From positions 99,817-163,816 of the forward strand of contig NZ_JAMWMR010000012.1 of NCBI RefSeq assembly GCF_023887685.1: DNA of 64,000 nt. Reading direction: 5' to 3'. Below the pieces are notes generated by a model that searched no databases, was not told the DNA's origin, and saw only the letters and a list, made by a program, of their open reading frames with translations. Source of the stretch: Streptomyces macrolidinus. Lineage in GTDB: Bacteria; Actinomycetota; Actinomycetes; Streptomycetales; Streptomycetaceae. A program made the position numbers and the translations under genes. Each line of letters begins with the position of its first letter. Within the stretch, counting starts at the first letter, position 1. Shown here piece by piece: positions 19,801 to 27,634 of this stretch.

Positions 19801-20018
19801 AGGCCTCCGCGCTGACGACCGCCGTCATCGACGGCCGCACGGTCGCTCTCACCGGCAGCGACGACGGCAGGATCCGGATGTGGGACCTGACCACCCGTGA
19901 ACAGATCGGCCCCGACGGGGTGGTGACCTCCGGGGTCGGCGCGTTGACGGTGGCGCCCGACGGGCGGCTGGCCGTGGCGTACGACGCGGAGGTGACGGTC
20001 CTGGCCGAAGGGAACTGA
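16818..20018 (+). CDS. TPR and WD40-repeat protein with 14 WD repeats
   Basis: The 1066-residue protein starts at ATG 16818; the frame is open upstream without homology. Residues 35 to about 330 are TPR-like helical hairpins (LVLDGQVEEAMRLAEAA, GDLERAAEHLALAADSG, ALPLLRRAHASG). From about residue 435 to the end I count 14 WD-type units, each with a DGR-xx-VTG strand and an xxVWDL strand. That number suits two seven-bladed propellers. An acidic loop (DEDDDEREDESEDEE, about 931-945) interrupts between units 11 and 12. There is no signal peptide or membrane segment. A scaffold role is inferred. The divergent phosphatase may be a functional partner. Confidence 0.9.
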   Translation: MNDASGRGGWLRRRRERRLRQNLDALQGTLATMGMTYASLTERLDQLVLDGQVEEAMRLAEAARAGGQPDMVAGAEIFTCLWETVNDRYAEALAALDRALALVGAQAEGDVAYHRGVIYARTGDLERAAEHLALAADSGVERVAVNAAVALGHMHVEAGQDERALPLLRRAHASGQASVALRAAFDLAVLAQRAGDLAAARELYEEATGVDSPAMAERARIALSEVLAELGAYDEARACLEALTEADPDPHLAAAVAIDVARMYHAEGDLREAERRLRTVAEAPEHRHVQRARFVLGTILLESGDAEGAVGELRAAAEGADPSLAYEATLHLRGVLTDDARFLVTADPATVMPLLDLATGAVADVYRTSAEVHGPASAAVRRQVLALDAARRGDLALSSRISAVPLPDAPAPRWNRVEWSTGTQLGGFRFVLAAHESDVTTVVTATVEGRPVAVSGGADGVIRVWDLLTGEESGSALRGHEAEVTSLAVAVVDGRTLLVSGSRDRTARVWDMTARRLVHPPLADHPDRVTAVATAVVRGRAVAVTGDDRGAVRVWDLTTGKQVGTALVGGTTVRALATAVVGRRTVALVGDDKGCVRFWDLAKGKQVQGPLDLRNGSVECLTTAVVQGRTVGIAGSFGGDVVVWDLATDEQVGAPLPGGVNWAQGVALARSDGHPFVVTGGPVRVARIRDLATGEELGSVFTGSVGYVSAVAVAEAEGRLLAVLACADGKLRVWEPPVDAPPSAPASGHDDSVAALTTTELDGRALLVSVDQGGTGRIWDLATGEPVGEPLVGHGNMLRSVVTTEIEGRLTVVTGAYNEDVRLWDAATGAPLGEPLTLDGGADALATTQVDGRPVLITGGLSGEVHFWDLTTRRLLHGPLPGHVDGVKGVVLARLDGRSVVVTVDACGVVLAWDPATGTQVGTRFTVLEALDEDDDEREDESEDEEFLDGVAIVVLDGRPVLVTTWEVSDKAVLRMWDLATGTAMGEPLAVHDVQASALTTAVIDGRTVALTGSDDGRIRMWDLTTREQIGPDGVVTSGVGALTVAPDGRLAVAYDAEVTVLAEGN

Positions 20019-20022
20019 ACCT

Positions 20023-20063
20023 CTCCGGTGCGGTGAAGCGCGTACGGCTTCACCGCACCGGAG
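20023..20063. terminator. Bidirectional hairpin terminator, 17-bp perfect stem
   Basis: A 17-base arm at 20023-20039 (CTCCGGTGCGGTGAAGC) pairs perfectly with 20047-20063 around a 7-base loop. It lies between the convergent TPR-WD40 and DHA2 exporter genes, five bases past each stop codon. Confidence 0.9.
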
Positions 20064-20068
20064 GCCGG

Positions 20069-21511
20069 TCAGGCCTCGGCCCCGGCACGCTCGGGCGCGA
20101 CGGCCTGCTCGGCACCGGCGGGGCGCGCGGCCGGGATCAGCGCCGCGATGCCCGCGGAGACGAGCGCGAGAGCGCCGCCGACCAGCAGCGCGGTACGGAA
20201 GCCGCTCTCGGAGGCGAAGGTGTAGCCGCCCATGGTGGTGGTCATCTGGGCGAGGATCACGCCGATGACGGCGGCGCCGATCGAGGTGCCCAGCGAACGC
20301 ATCAGCGTGTTGAAGCCGTTGGCGGCGGCGGTCTCGGAGAGCGGAACGGAACTCATGATCAACGCGGGCATCGCACCGTAGGCGAGGCCCACACCGCTGC
20401 TGGTGACGATACCGACCAGCATCAGCCCCCAGGCGGAGCCCATGAGCGCCATGGACACGCCGTAGCCCGCGGCGATGACGAGGGCACCGCTGATGAGGGT
20501 GAACTTCGGCCCGCGTGCGTTCGTGAGCTTCCCGCCCAGCGGGGAGACGACCATCATCATGAGCCCGCCGGGCGCCATCCACAGACCGGCCGCCAGCATC
20601 GACTGCCCCAGCCCGTAGCCGGTGGCCTTGGGGAACTGCAGCAACTGCGGCAGCACGAGCATGCTGGCGTACATACCGAAGCCGATGAAGACCGAGGCCA
20701 CGTTGGTGATCAGCACCCGGGGGCGGGCCGTGGTCCGCAGGTCGATCAGCGGCTCCTTGGTACGCACCTCCCACAGGCCCCAGACCACCAGCACCACGAC
20801 GGCGGCGACGAACAGCCCGATCGTGGTCGCCGAACCCCAGCCCCAGTCGGCCCCGTTGGAGACCGCGAGCAGCAGGCAGACCAGGCCGACGCCGAGACCG
20901 AGGGCGCCGAGAACGTCGAAGCGCTGCCCCTTGGCGCCGGCCGGCACGTCCGGGACCAGGAACCAGATCAGTATCGAGACGAGGGCGGCCAGGACCGCGG
21001 AGCCCCAGAACAGGACGCGCCAGTTCGCGTACTGGGCGACCGCCGCGGCGATCGGCAGGCCGAGGGCGCCACCGATGCCCATGGAAGCGCTGACCAGGGC
21101 GATGGAGGAGCTGAGCTTCTCCGCGGGGACCACGTCCCGCAGAAGGGCGATACCGAGGGGCAGCATGCCCATGCCCATGCCCTGCAGCCCACGCCCGACG
21201 ATCATGGGCACGACGGAGGAGGAGAGGGCGCACACCACCGAGCCCGCCACCAGGGGCACACAGCACACGAGCAGCATGCGGCGCTTGCCCAGCAGGTCGC
21301 CGAGGCGCCCGGACACCGGGACGCAGACCGCCGCCACCAGCAAGGTGACCGTGATCACCCAGGCCGCGTTCGAGGACGTGGTGTGCAGGATCTGCGGCAG
21401 CTTCGCGATCAGCGGCGTGACCAGGGTCTGCATGATCGCCGCCGTGATACCGGCGAGCGCCAGGGTGGCGACCACGCCGCCTGGGCGGGCTGTTGACTGG
21501 GGGGCGCCCAT
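20069..21511 (-). CDS. DHA2-family MFS drug/H+ antiporter
   Basis: The 480-residue exporter has about 14 predicted membrane segments, as in EmrB/QacA transporters. The loop motif GRLGDLLGKRRM (near residue 68) is the MFS motif A, and the motif C-like GIGGALGLPIA follows near residue 145. Start is the ATG at 21509-21511 with GAGGAG upstream. It diverges from a MarR regulator with a 171-bp shared promoter region, the usual arrangement for a self-regulated efflux pump. The drug exported is unknown. Confidence 0.92.
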   Translation of the reverse strand: MGAPQSTARPGGVVATLALAGITAAIMQTLVTPLIAKLPQILHTTSSNAAWVITVTLLVAAVCVPVSGRLGDLLGKRRMLLVCCVPLVAGSVVCALSSSVVPMIVGRGLQGMGMGMLPLGIALLRDVVPAEKLSSSIALVSASMGIGGALGLPIAAAVAQYANWRVLFWGSAVLAALVSILIWFLVPDVPAGAKGQRFDVLGALGLGVGLVCLLLAVSNGADWGWGSATTIGLFVAAVVVLVVWGLWEVRTKEPLIDLRTTARPRVLITNVASVFIGFGMYASMLVLPQLLQFPKATGYGLGQSMLAAGLWMAPGGLMMMVVSPLGGKLTNARGPKFTLISGALVIAAGYGVSMALMGSAWGLMLVGIVTSSGVGLAYGAMPALIMSSVPLSETAAANGFNTLMRSLGTSIGAAVIGVILAQMTTTMGGYTFASESGFRTALLVGGALALVSAGIAALIPAARPAGAEQAVAPERAGAEA

Positions 21512-21557
21512 AGGGGGACTCCTCGGATGTCTTTCGGGAACAGGGAGACAAGGATGT

Positions 21558-21579
21558 GCATCGTACACACGATATGCAT
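21558..21579. promoter_or_regulatory. Candidate MarR operator in exporter/marR divergent region
   Basis: ATCGT-ACAC-ACGAT at 21560-21573 is a perfect inverted repeat. It extends to TGCATCGT...ACGATATGCA if a two-base bulge is allowed. It sits about 50 bases upstream of the exporter start, in an AT-richer stretch where promoters would lie. MarR proteins bind such palindromes, but the link to this regulator is inference. Confidence 0.5.
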
Positions 21580-21682
21580 CGACCATATGATGTGGTGCGT
21601 ACATGCTGCGTGAGAGGATGAAAGGTGCCGCGCGCTGGAGAGACGGAGTGCGACGGCCGCACGAAGCAGGAGGCTCACGCAC

Positions 21683-22138
21683 ATGAACAGGCCGACGCAC
21701 GAGGTCGAGTACGAGCAGATGCTGCTCAGCCGCCACAGCTTCCTGCACCAGAGAGGCGGCCGTCTCCAGAACAGCACGCTGGAGCGCAGCGCCTACATCC
21801 TGCTCAGCCGCATAGACGTGCAGGGGCCGATGTCGATCGGTGAACTGAGCGACGCCTTCGGGCTCGACGCCTCCACCCTCAACCGCCAGACCGCCGCCGC
21901 GATGCGCGCGGGTCTCGTCGAGCGCATCCCGGATCCGGACGGCGGCATGGCCCGCAAGTTCCGCATCACCGACAAGGGCGAACGCTCGCTGGAGGAGGAG
22001 CGCGCGGGCATCGTCGACAGCCTGGACCAGGTCATGGCCGACTGGCCGGAGGACGACATCGCCGCCTTCGCGGGCTACCTCAAGCGCTTCAACATCAGCA
22101 TCGAACGCATCGCCGGTCGCCCCTGGCCCCGCCCGTAA
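21683..22138 (+). CDS. MarR-family transcriptional regulator
   Basis: The 151-residue protein has a winged helix (about 50-115: MSIGELSDAFGLDASTLNRQTAAAMRAGLVERIPDP, quoted in parts) between N- and C-terminal dimerisation helices. AGGAGG precedes the ATG. It diverges from the DHA2 exporter and probably represses it, releasing on ligand binding. Confidence 0.9.
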   Translation: MNRPTHEVEYEQMLLSRHSFLHQRGGRLQNSTLERSAYILLSRIDVQGPMSIGELSDAFGLDASTLNRQTAAAMRAGLVERIPDPDGGMARKFRITDKGERSLEEERAGIVDSLDQVMADWPEDDIAAFAGYLKRFNISIERIAGRPWPRP

Positions 22139-22261
22139 CAGGCGCCGCACCCGACCCGTACGCCCCGTAGCGGCACCCCGGCACCCCGGCACCCCTTCAC
22201 CCTCCCTCACCCACCGCACCCGGCTGACTACGATCGGCGCGGGACGTCGGGAGGAGCGGTG

Positions 22262-23005
22262 ATGGCGGCGCGCCAGGGACCTGCGGACGGCGGTACGGAA
22301 CGGGACGGCGAGCCGGGGCGGGCGCTGCGCGTCGCCGTGGTGGTGCTGGTGGCCGCGTCCGGCGCGGTGGAGGCCATCTCCTTCACGGCCCTCGACCATG
22401 TCTTCGCCGGTGTCATGACGAGCAATCTGGCCCTGCTGGGCATGGCGATCGGCCGGTCCAGCGGCGCGGGCGTCACCGCGGCACTGCTGGCGCTGGCGGG
22501 GTTCGGCGCGGGCGCGACGGTGGTCGCCTGGGTGACCCACGGCCGGAAGGGCGTCCCCGCGTACTGGCCGCCCCGCGTGCTGCTCTGCCTGGCCGGTGAG
22601 GTCGCGCTGCTCGCGGTGGGCGCGGGCGTCTGGGCGGCCTCGGGCGGGGCGCCGGGGGCGGTGGCCCGGGACGCGTTGCAGTGCGGGGCGGCGCTGGCGA
22701 TGGGCGCGCAGGCAGCGGCGATGGTGGCGGCCGGGCGGGCCGCGGCGCCGACGACGTATCTGACAGGGACGCTCGCCACCTACATCGTGCGGGGCGTGGG
22801 CAGGGCCTCCGCGAGGCCCGACCGATGGGTCCCGGCCCGGTTCGGGGCGCTGATCGCGGGCGCGGCGGCTGCCCTGGCGCTGCGCCGGGCCGCGCCCGCG
22901 TGGGCCGGAACGCTCCCCCTGGTCCTGGTCATGGCCGCCGTCCTGACCGCCTGCGGCCCTCTCCTGGCGCGGCGGTCGGCGACGGGCGGCCGGACCGGTA
23001 CGTAG
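22262..23005 (+). CDS. DUF1275 (YoaK-like) membrane protein
   Basis: The 247-residue protein has about six membrane segments. Family landmarks are ASGAVEAISFTALDHVFAG and VMTSNLALLG in the first third and LTGTLATYI further on. The function of the family is not established. ATG 22262 follows GGGAGGAG; a GTG directly before it is an alternative. The TAG stop codon (23003-23005) is also the first three bases of the MITE-like element that follows, so the natural end of the protein may have been changed by insertion. Confidence 0.85.
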   Translation: MAARQGPADGGTERDGEPGRALRVAVVVLVAASGAVEAISFTALDHVFAGVMTSNLALLGMAIGRSSGAGVTAALLALAGFGAGATVVAWVTHGRKGVPAYWPPRVLLCLAGEVALLAVGAGVWAASGGAPGAVARDALQCGAALAMGAQAAAMVAAGRAAAPTTYLTGTLATYIVRGVGRASARPDRWVPARFGALIAGAAAALALRRAAPAWAGTLPLVLVMAAVLTACGPLLARRSATGGRTGT

Positions 23006-23168
23006 TGCCCCGGCAGGCAACGTTTGCCCGTGAGGAGCGGCGTCCGGTGCGTGCTCTCGGTGTGCCGGACGGAAGCCCTCGTACTGGACGTACGTGGGCT
23101 TTCGTCCGGTGCGGCGACAGTACGTGCCGGGCGTCGCGACGGGGCGAGCGTTGCCTGCCGGGGCACTA
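23003..23168. mobile_element. MITE-like palindromic element, 20-bp perfect terminal inverted repeats
   Basis: The 166-bp element begins TAGTGCCCCGGCAGGCAACG and ends with the exact reverse complement. Inner parts also pair: CCGGACGGAAGCCC (near 23063) with GGGCTTTCGTCCGG (near 23096), then CGTAC with GTACG around a short loop. The whole element folds into one long hairpin, and most mismatches between the arms are transitions that keep G-U pairing in RNA. It encodes no protein. It lies between convergent DUF1275 and amidohydrolase genes and can act as a bidirectional terminator. Confidence 0.85.
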
Positions 23169-23189
23169 GCGGAACGCGTGGGCCACGCC

Positions 23190-24227
23190 TCAGACGTGGC
23201 GAGCGCGGGCCGCGGCAAGGGCGGGCAGCAGTCGGTGCGCGTTGTCGTGGTTGATGTGACGGCGCTGCTGCTCGTCCAGAGCGGGGTCGCTGTCGAATGC
23301 CGGGGTGGTGACGCCCGTGACCAGATGGGCGGGGGTGGGCGGCCAGTCGGTGCCGTACAGGATCCGGGAGGAACCCACGGCGGCCAGCAGGCTCGGGGTG
23401 GCCGAAGGGGACATGGGACCGGCCGTGTCGTAGTAGAAGCGGTGCAGGTAGTCGCGCACCTGGGCCGGCTCCACCTTGGGCTCCAGATGGTGGCCGAACA
23501 CCTCGACCCGGCCGGCGATGTAGGGCAGGAAGCCGCCGCCGTGCGGCAGGATGAAGGTGATGTTCGGGTAGCGGTCCAGGGTCCCGTTGACGATGAGACT
23601 GAGGGCCGCGCGGGTGGTGTCCATCAGGAAGTCGCACAGGAAGGGCGGGACCCCTTCGAGTCCGCCCTCCCCGCCGGGGACCTCCATCGGGTGTGTACTG
23701 ACCACGGCCGAGCGTTCGTTGAGTTCGGCGAGGATCCGGTCCTGTGAGGGGTGCCCGAGATAGACGCCCTTCACGCTGGTGCGGACGCTGGCGCCGATCG
23801 CCCCGAGTTCGTCCATTCCGTGGGTGAGCGACCAGAGCGAGAGATCGGGGCTCTCGAGGAAGACGGGGGTGTAGAACGCGAAGCGGTCGCCGTGGCTGTC
23901 GGCGAGGTCCCTGGCGGACTGCAGGGCGATGCGCGCGCTCTCCTTGCGCAGCTTCGGTTCCTGGAGGCGTCCCAGCATGGCGACGGTGAAGACGCTGGTC
24001 CTGATGCCCGCCTCGTCCATCATCGCGAGAGCCGTGCCGGCGTCCCACCGGGTCCATGGCGGCAGGCTCTCGCGACGGATGATGTCCTTCCGCTCCGCCC
24101 AGTCGATCCATTCCGGCGCGGTGTAGTGATGGTGTACGTCCACGCGCGCCGTGCGCGCATCGCCTGATGCCGATGTGCCGTTCTCCGTGTCCGCCATCGG
24201 AGCCGCGGCCGTGCGCGGTGGTGTCAT
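23190..24227 (-). CDS. Amidohydrolase family protein (ACMSD-like)
   Basis: The 345-residue protein is an amidohydrolase_2 TIM barrel. Metal ligands visible are VDVHHHY near residue 31, an internal His in ILPHGGGF (near 228), and the late Asp in LYGTDWPPTP (near 293). Relatives include aminocarboxymuconate-semialdehyde decarboxylase and 2-hydroxyacid-type decarboxylases. The gene lies 63 bases after the FAD monooxygenase, same strand, so a shared aromatic-compound pathway is possible. Substrate unknown. Confidence 0.85.
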   Translation of the reverse strand: MTPPRTAAAPMADTENGTSASGDARTARVDVHHHYTAPEWIDWAERKDIIRRESLPPWTRWDAGTALAMMDEAGIRTSVFTVAMLGRLQEPKLRKESARIALQSARDLADSHGDRFAFYTPVFLESPDLSLWSLTHGMDELGAIGASVRTSVKGVYLGHPSQDRILAELNERSAVVSTHPMEVPGGEGGLEGVPPFLCDFLMDTTRAALSLIVNGTLDRYPNITFILPHGGGFLPYIAGRVEVFGHHLEPKVEPAQVRDYLHRFYYDTAGPMSPSATPSLLAAVGSSRILYGTDWPPTPAHLVTGVTTPAFDSDPALDEQQRRHINHDNAHRLLPALAAARARHV

Positions 24228-24290
24228 GGACTTACCCCAATCCTGGGTAGCGCCAGCAGAGTTGACGTGTGCTTACGGGTCGTGGGGCGG

Positions 24291-25913
24291 TCAGCGTCCG
24301 AGGACCTTGAGCAGGGCGTCGGTCAACTCCCTCTCCCCGTCCGCCGGTTCGGCGTCGGACCGCCAGGCCACGAAGCCGTCCGGCCGTACGAGGACCGCGC
24401 CGTGCTGTGTCGTGCCGTACACCGACGGCCAGTCGGGGCCGTCGCCGGTGCGCAGGTCGCACTCCGCGGTGTCACCGACCAGGTAGGCGTCGAGCGGGAC
24501 GTTGAGCCGTGCGCCGACGGTCCGGCCGGTCCGACGCCACCGCGGGCCTCCGCAGAGCAGCACGAAGGAGCGCTCGTACAGGTCGATGGTGGACACGGTC
24601 ACGCCGTCGCGCGTGACCCACATGTGCGGTGCACGGGTGCCGGGCTGGGCCCGCAGGTTCAACTGGTCCGGGATGATGGGCTCGTCCGCCGCCGCGCCGA
24701 CGACCGCGTCGGACACGTACCGGTAGCCCAGCGCCGTGGTCATGAGGTCGGAGACCTCCGTGGACGTGGTCCTGACCGTGTAGCCGGGGTGCTGTTCGCG
24801 CGCCGCCTGCACCGTCGCCCGCGCGCTGGTGGCCTGCGCCACGGGGCGGCGCTCGACCTCGTAGCTGTCCAGGAGCTTCGGGTCCGCCCAGCCGCGCAGC
24901 ACCGCCGCGATCTTCCAGGCGAGGTTGTGCGCGTCCTGGATACCGGTGTTGGAGCCGAAGGCCCCGGTCGGTGGCATCTCGTGCGCGGAGTCGCCGATGA
25001 GGAACACGCGGCCGTCCTGATAGCTGTTGGCCACGCGGTCCGCCGCGTGCCAGGGCGCGCGTCCGGTGATCTCGACGTCCAGGTCACGGACGCCGACCGC
25101 CGCCCGGATGTGCTCGATGCACCGGGTGTCGGTGAAGTACTCCTCGGTCTGGCCGCGTTCGGGGAACCACGGCACGTGGAAGACCCACTGCTCCTCGTTG
25201 TCCACGGGCAGCAGCACGCCCTCGCCGTCGGGGTCGGTGACGTAGCAGACGACGAAGCGCTGCTCTCCGGTCACCTCGCGCAGCAGCTTGCTGCGGAAGG
25301 TGACGCTGATGTTGTGGAACAGGTCACCCGGTCCCGAGTGCTCGATCCCGAGCCGCTGGCGCACCGGGCTGCGGGGACCGTCGGCGGCCAGCAGGTAGTC
25401 GGCGTGCACCGTGCGGGTCTCACCGGATTCCCTGGACTGCACGAGAGCCCGTACACCGTCGTCGTCCTGGGTGAAGGACAGCAGTTCCGTGCCGAAGCGC
25501 ACGTCCCCGCCGAGGCTGCGGGCGCCTTCGAGCAGCACGGGTTCCAGATCGTTCTGGCTGCACGCGCAGCGGACCGTCGAGCACACATCGGCCTCCGGCG
25601 CACGGCCGGTGATCCGTCCCGACAGCCAGCGCTGGTTCCCGCTGTGCAGGGTGTCCACCTGGAGAATTCCGTGGTTCCCCGACAACGTGGCCGCGGCCTT
25701 GCGGATATGCGGCTCGAGCCCGGCGGTGCGGAACAGCTCCATCGTCCGCATGTTGTTGCCGCGACCGCGTGGATGCGCGGAAGTGGCGGCATGGCGCTCG
25801 ACGACACGATGCCGGATTCCGACGCGCCCGAGGAAAACAGACGCGGACAGGCCTACGAGTGACCCCCCTACGATCAGGACGGGCACGTGGTCATTGCCGC
25901 GATCATTCATCAT
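24291..25913 (-). CDS. FAD-dependent aromatic monooxygenase (PheA/TfdB type)
   Basis: The 540-residue flavoprotein has VLIVGGSLVGLSASVFLGR at its N-terminus (FAD ADP-binding loop), the DG motif region (YLLAADGPRSPVRQRLG) and RVFLIGDSAHEMPPTGAFG with the second FAD motif (near 290). The C-terminal 130 residues form the thioredoxin-like domain of this class. Relatives hydroxylate phenols or polyketide aromatics with NAD(P)H and O2. Start is the ATG at 25911-25913 behind GAGGAG. It diverges from a P450. Confidence 0.9.
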   Translation of the reverse strand: MMNDRGNDHVPVLIVGGSLVGLSASVFLGRVGIRHRVVERHAATSAHPRGRGNNMRTMELFRTAGLEPHIRKAAATLSGNHGILQVDTLHSGNQRWLSGRITGRAPEADVCSTVRCACSQNDLEPVLLEGARSLGGDVRFGTELLSFTQDDDGVRALVQSRESGETRTVHADYLLAADGPRSPVRQRLGIEHSGPGDLFHNISVTFRSKLLREVTGEQRFVVCYVTDPDGEGVLLPVDNEEQWVFHVPWFPERGQTEEYFTDTRCIEHIRAAVGVRDLDVEITGRAPWHAADRVANSYQDGRVFLIGDSAHEMPPTGAFGSNTGIQDAHNLAWKIAAVLRGWADPKLLDSYEVERRPVAQATSARATVQAAREQHPGYTVRTTSTEVSDLMTTALGYRYVSDAVVGAAADEPIIPDQLNLRAQPGTRAPHMWVTRDGVTVSTIDLYERSFVLLCGGPRWRRTGRTVGARLNVPLDAYLVGDTAECDLRTGDGPDWPSVYGTTQHGAVLVRPDGFVAWRSDAEPADGERELTDALLKVLGR

Positions 25914-26182
25914 GTGTTCTCCTCTGCGGGAAGCATCTCTGTGGCGCAGCGGCCGAGGGTTTCCATGACGCACTCCCTGTCCTTGTGCCACGCAGCGCGG
26001 GGCAGGACGCAGTAACCACCCGAACAGGGCAAGGCCTTCGCAGCGCCGCTCGGGTGATGTGCGCGTGGATGCGATCGGGCGAACCGCGTTTACGAGCGAG
26101 ATTCGGCCGGGGAGTGACTGAGGGCATCTCATGTATCCGCCGTCCCGCGGCCGGGGCGGAAGCCATTCAGGAAGGCTGAAGA

Positions 26183-27451
26183 ATGACTCAGCTCGACGAA
26201 CGGGACGCCACGGACTCGACAGCGGAGGCGATCTCGGCGGCATCGCGCGGCTCAGCGGAGTATCGCGCCGATCCCTATCCGGTGTACGCGTGTCTGCGCG
26301 AGTCGGCCCCGGTCTGTCATCTGTCTCCGCCGCACGGGGTGGACACCTATCTGATCACGCGGTACGACGACGCGAAGGCCGCGCTGACGGACCCGCGGAT
26401 CAGCAAGGACATGTACGCGGCCATGGACGCTTACCACACCATCTTCGGTGACTCGTCCGTGGCGCTCGACGACAACATGCTCTTCTCGGACCCGCCCAAG
26501 CACACGCGATTGCGGCGCATCGTCAACAGTGCGTTCAGCCCACGGCGTATCGAGTCCCTGCGGCCCCGTATTCAGCAGATCACCGATGAACTGCTGGGGA
26601 AGTGCGTCACGACGGAACCCGTCGATCTCCTGGCGTCGTTCGCGTTTCCGCTGCCGCTCATCGTCATCTGCGAATTGGTCGGTGTTCCCGAGAACGAGCG
26701 GGAGGACGTGCAGAAGTGGTGCGCCGTGGTGGCTCGTACGGGGTTCAGCAAGGCGGACAAGGACAAACTGGCGGTGGCGGAGGGGGCGTTGCGGGACTAC
26801 TTCGCCGAACTCATCGCGCGCAAGCGGGAGAACGCCTCCGATGACCTGCTCGGCGCCCTGATCCGCACGCAGGACGAGCAGGGCGCCATGACCGACGGCG
26901 AACTCCTTTCCACGCTTTGGGTGTTGCTCTTCGCCGGGCACAAGACGACCGCGTATCTCATCGGCAATGCCGTGTTCAATCTGCTGACCCATCGCGATCA
27001 GTTGGAGAAGGTGCTGGCGGATCCGGACCTTCTGCCGAACGCGATCGAGGAGGTCATTCGCTTCGAGGGCTCGGTGGAGAACGCGACGTTCCGGCACGCG
27101 CTCGAGGACATCCCCATGCGGGACACGGTCATTCCCAAGGGATGTCTCGTCCAGGTGGCGGTGTCCTCCGCCAACCGGGACCCGGAGAAGTTCGAGTCGC
27201 CGGACACGTTCGACGTGGAGCGCAAGGGGCTGCAGAGCGCTCATCTCGGTTTCGGCAGCGGACCGCACTACTGCCTCGGTGCGCCCCTGGCCCGGATGGA
27301 GATGCGGATCGCGCTGACCACGCTCTTCGAGAAGTTCCCTCGGGTCGACCTCGTCGCTCCCGCGCGGGAGGCGGAGTGGCTCAAGGTTCCCTTCCCCGCG
27401 TTCCGCGGGCTGGAGCGGCTCCCCGTCGCCCTGGATCCGACACAGCTCTGA
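26183..27451 (+). CDS. Cytochrome P450 with Lys in the I-helix acid position
   Basis: The 422-residue P450 has the K-helix ExxR (EEVIRFE), and the heme loop FGSGPHYCLGAPLAR is intact. The I-helix reads A251-G-H-K254-T-T where nearly all monooxygenating P450s have Glu or Asp before Thr. This Lys removes the acid of the acid-alcohol pair that delivers protons to bound O2. The codon is AAG at 26942-26944. GGAAGG precedes the ATG. It diverges from the FAD monooxygenase and has no ferredoxin gene beside it. Confidence 0.92.
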   Translation: MTQLDERDATDSTAEAISAASRGSAEYRADPYPVYACLRESAPVCHLSPPHGVDTYLITRYDDAKAALTDPRISKDMYAAMDAYHTIFGDSSVALDDNMLFSDPPKHTRLRRIVNSAFSPRRIESLRPRIQQITDELLGKCVTTEPVDLLASFAFPLPLIVICELVGVPENEREDVQKWCAVVARTGFSKADKDKLAVAEGALRDYFAELIARKRENASDDLLGALIRTQDEQGAMTDGELLSTLWVLLFAGHKTTAYLIGNAVFNLLTHRDQLEKVLADPDLLPNAIEEVIRFEGSVENATFRHALEDIPMRDTVIPKGCLVQVAVSSANRDPEKFESPDTFDVERKGLQSAHLGFGSGPHYCLGAPLARMEMRIALTTLFEKFPRVDLVAPAREAEWLKVPFPAFRGLERLPVALDPTQL

Positions 27452-27466
27452 CGTCGTCCTCCCCCA

Positions 27467-27503
27467 CGCCCCCCGTGCGGCCCGACCGGCCGTGCGGGGG
27501 GCG
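27467..27503. terminator. Hairpin terminator after P450
   Basis: CGCCCCCCG at 27467-27475 pairs with CGGGGGGCG at 27495-27503, with further partial pairing inside. It lies 16 bases past the P450 stop codon. Confidence 0.75.
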
Positions 27504-27634
27504 ACGTGTGGTCCCGATGGTCCCGACGAAGATCGACCCGCCATCCGTCCATGCCGCCTTCTGCGTCAGACTGCTCCCAACCCCCGTGCTCGACACGGGA
27601 GAAGCGACCGTTGCGGTTTGAGGAGAGGCGTCCG

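Noticed and set aside
18246..21662. An 1138-codon minus-strand frame across the WD40 and exporter genes
   Set aside because: Shadow of two real genes; the translation is low-complexity Arg/Gly/His-rich and crosses the terminator at 20023-20063.
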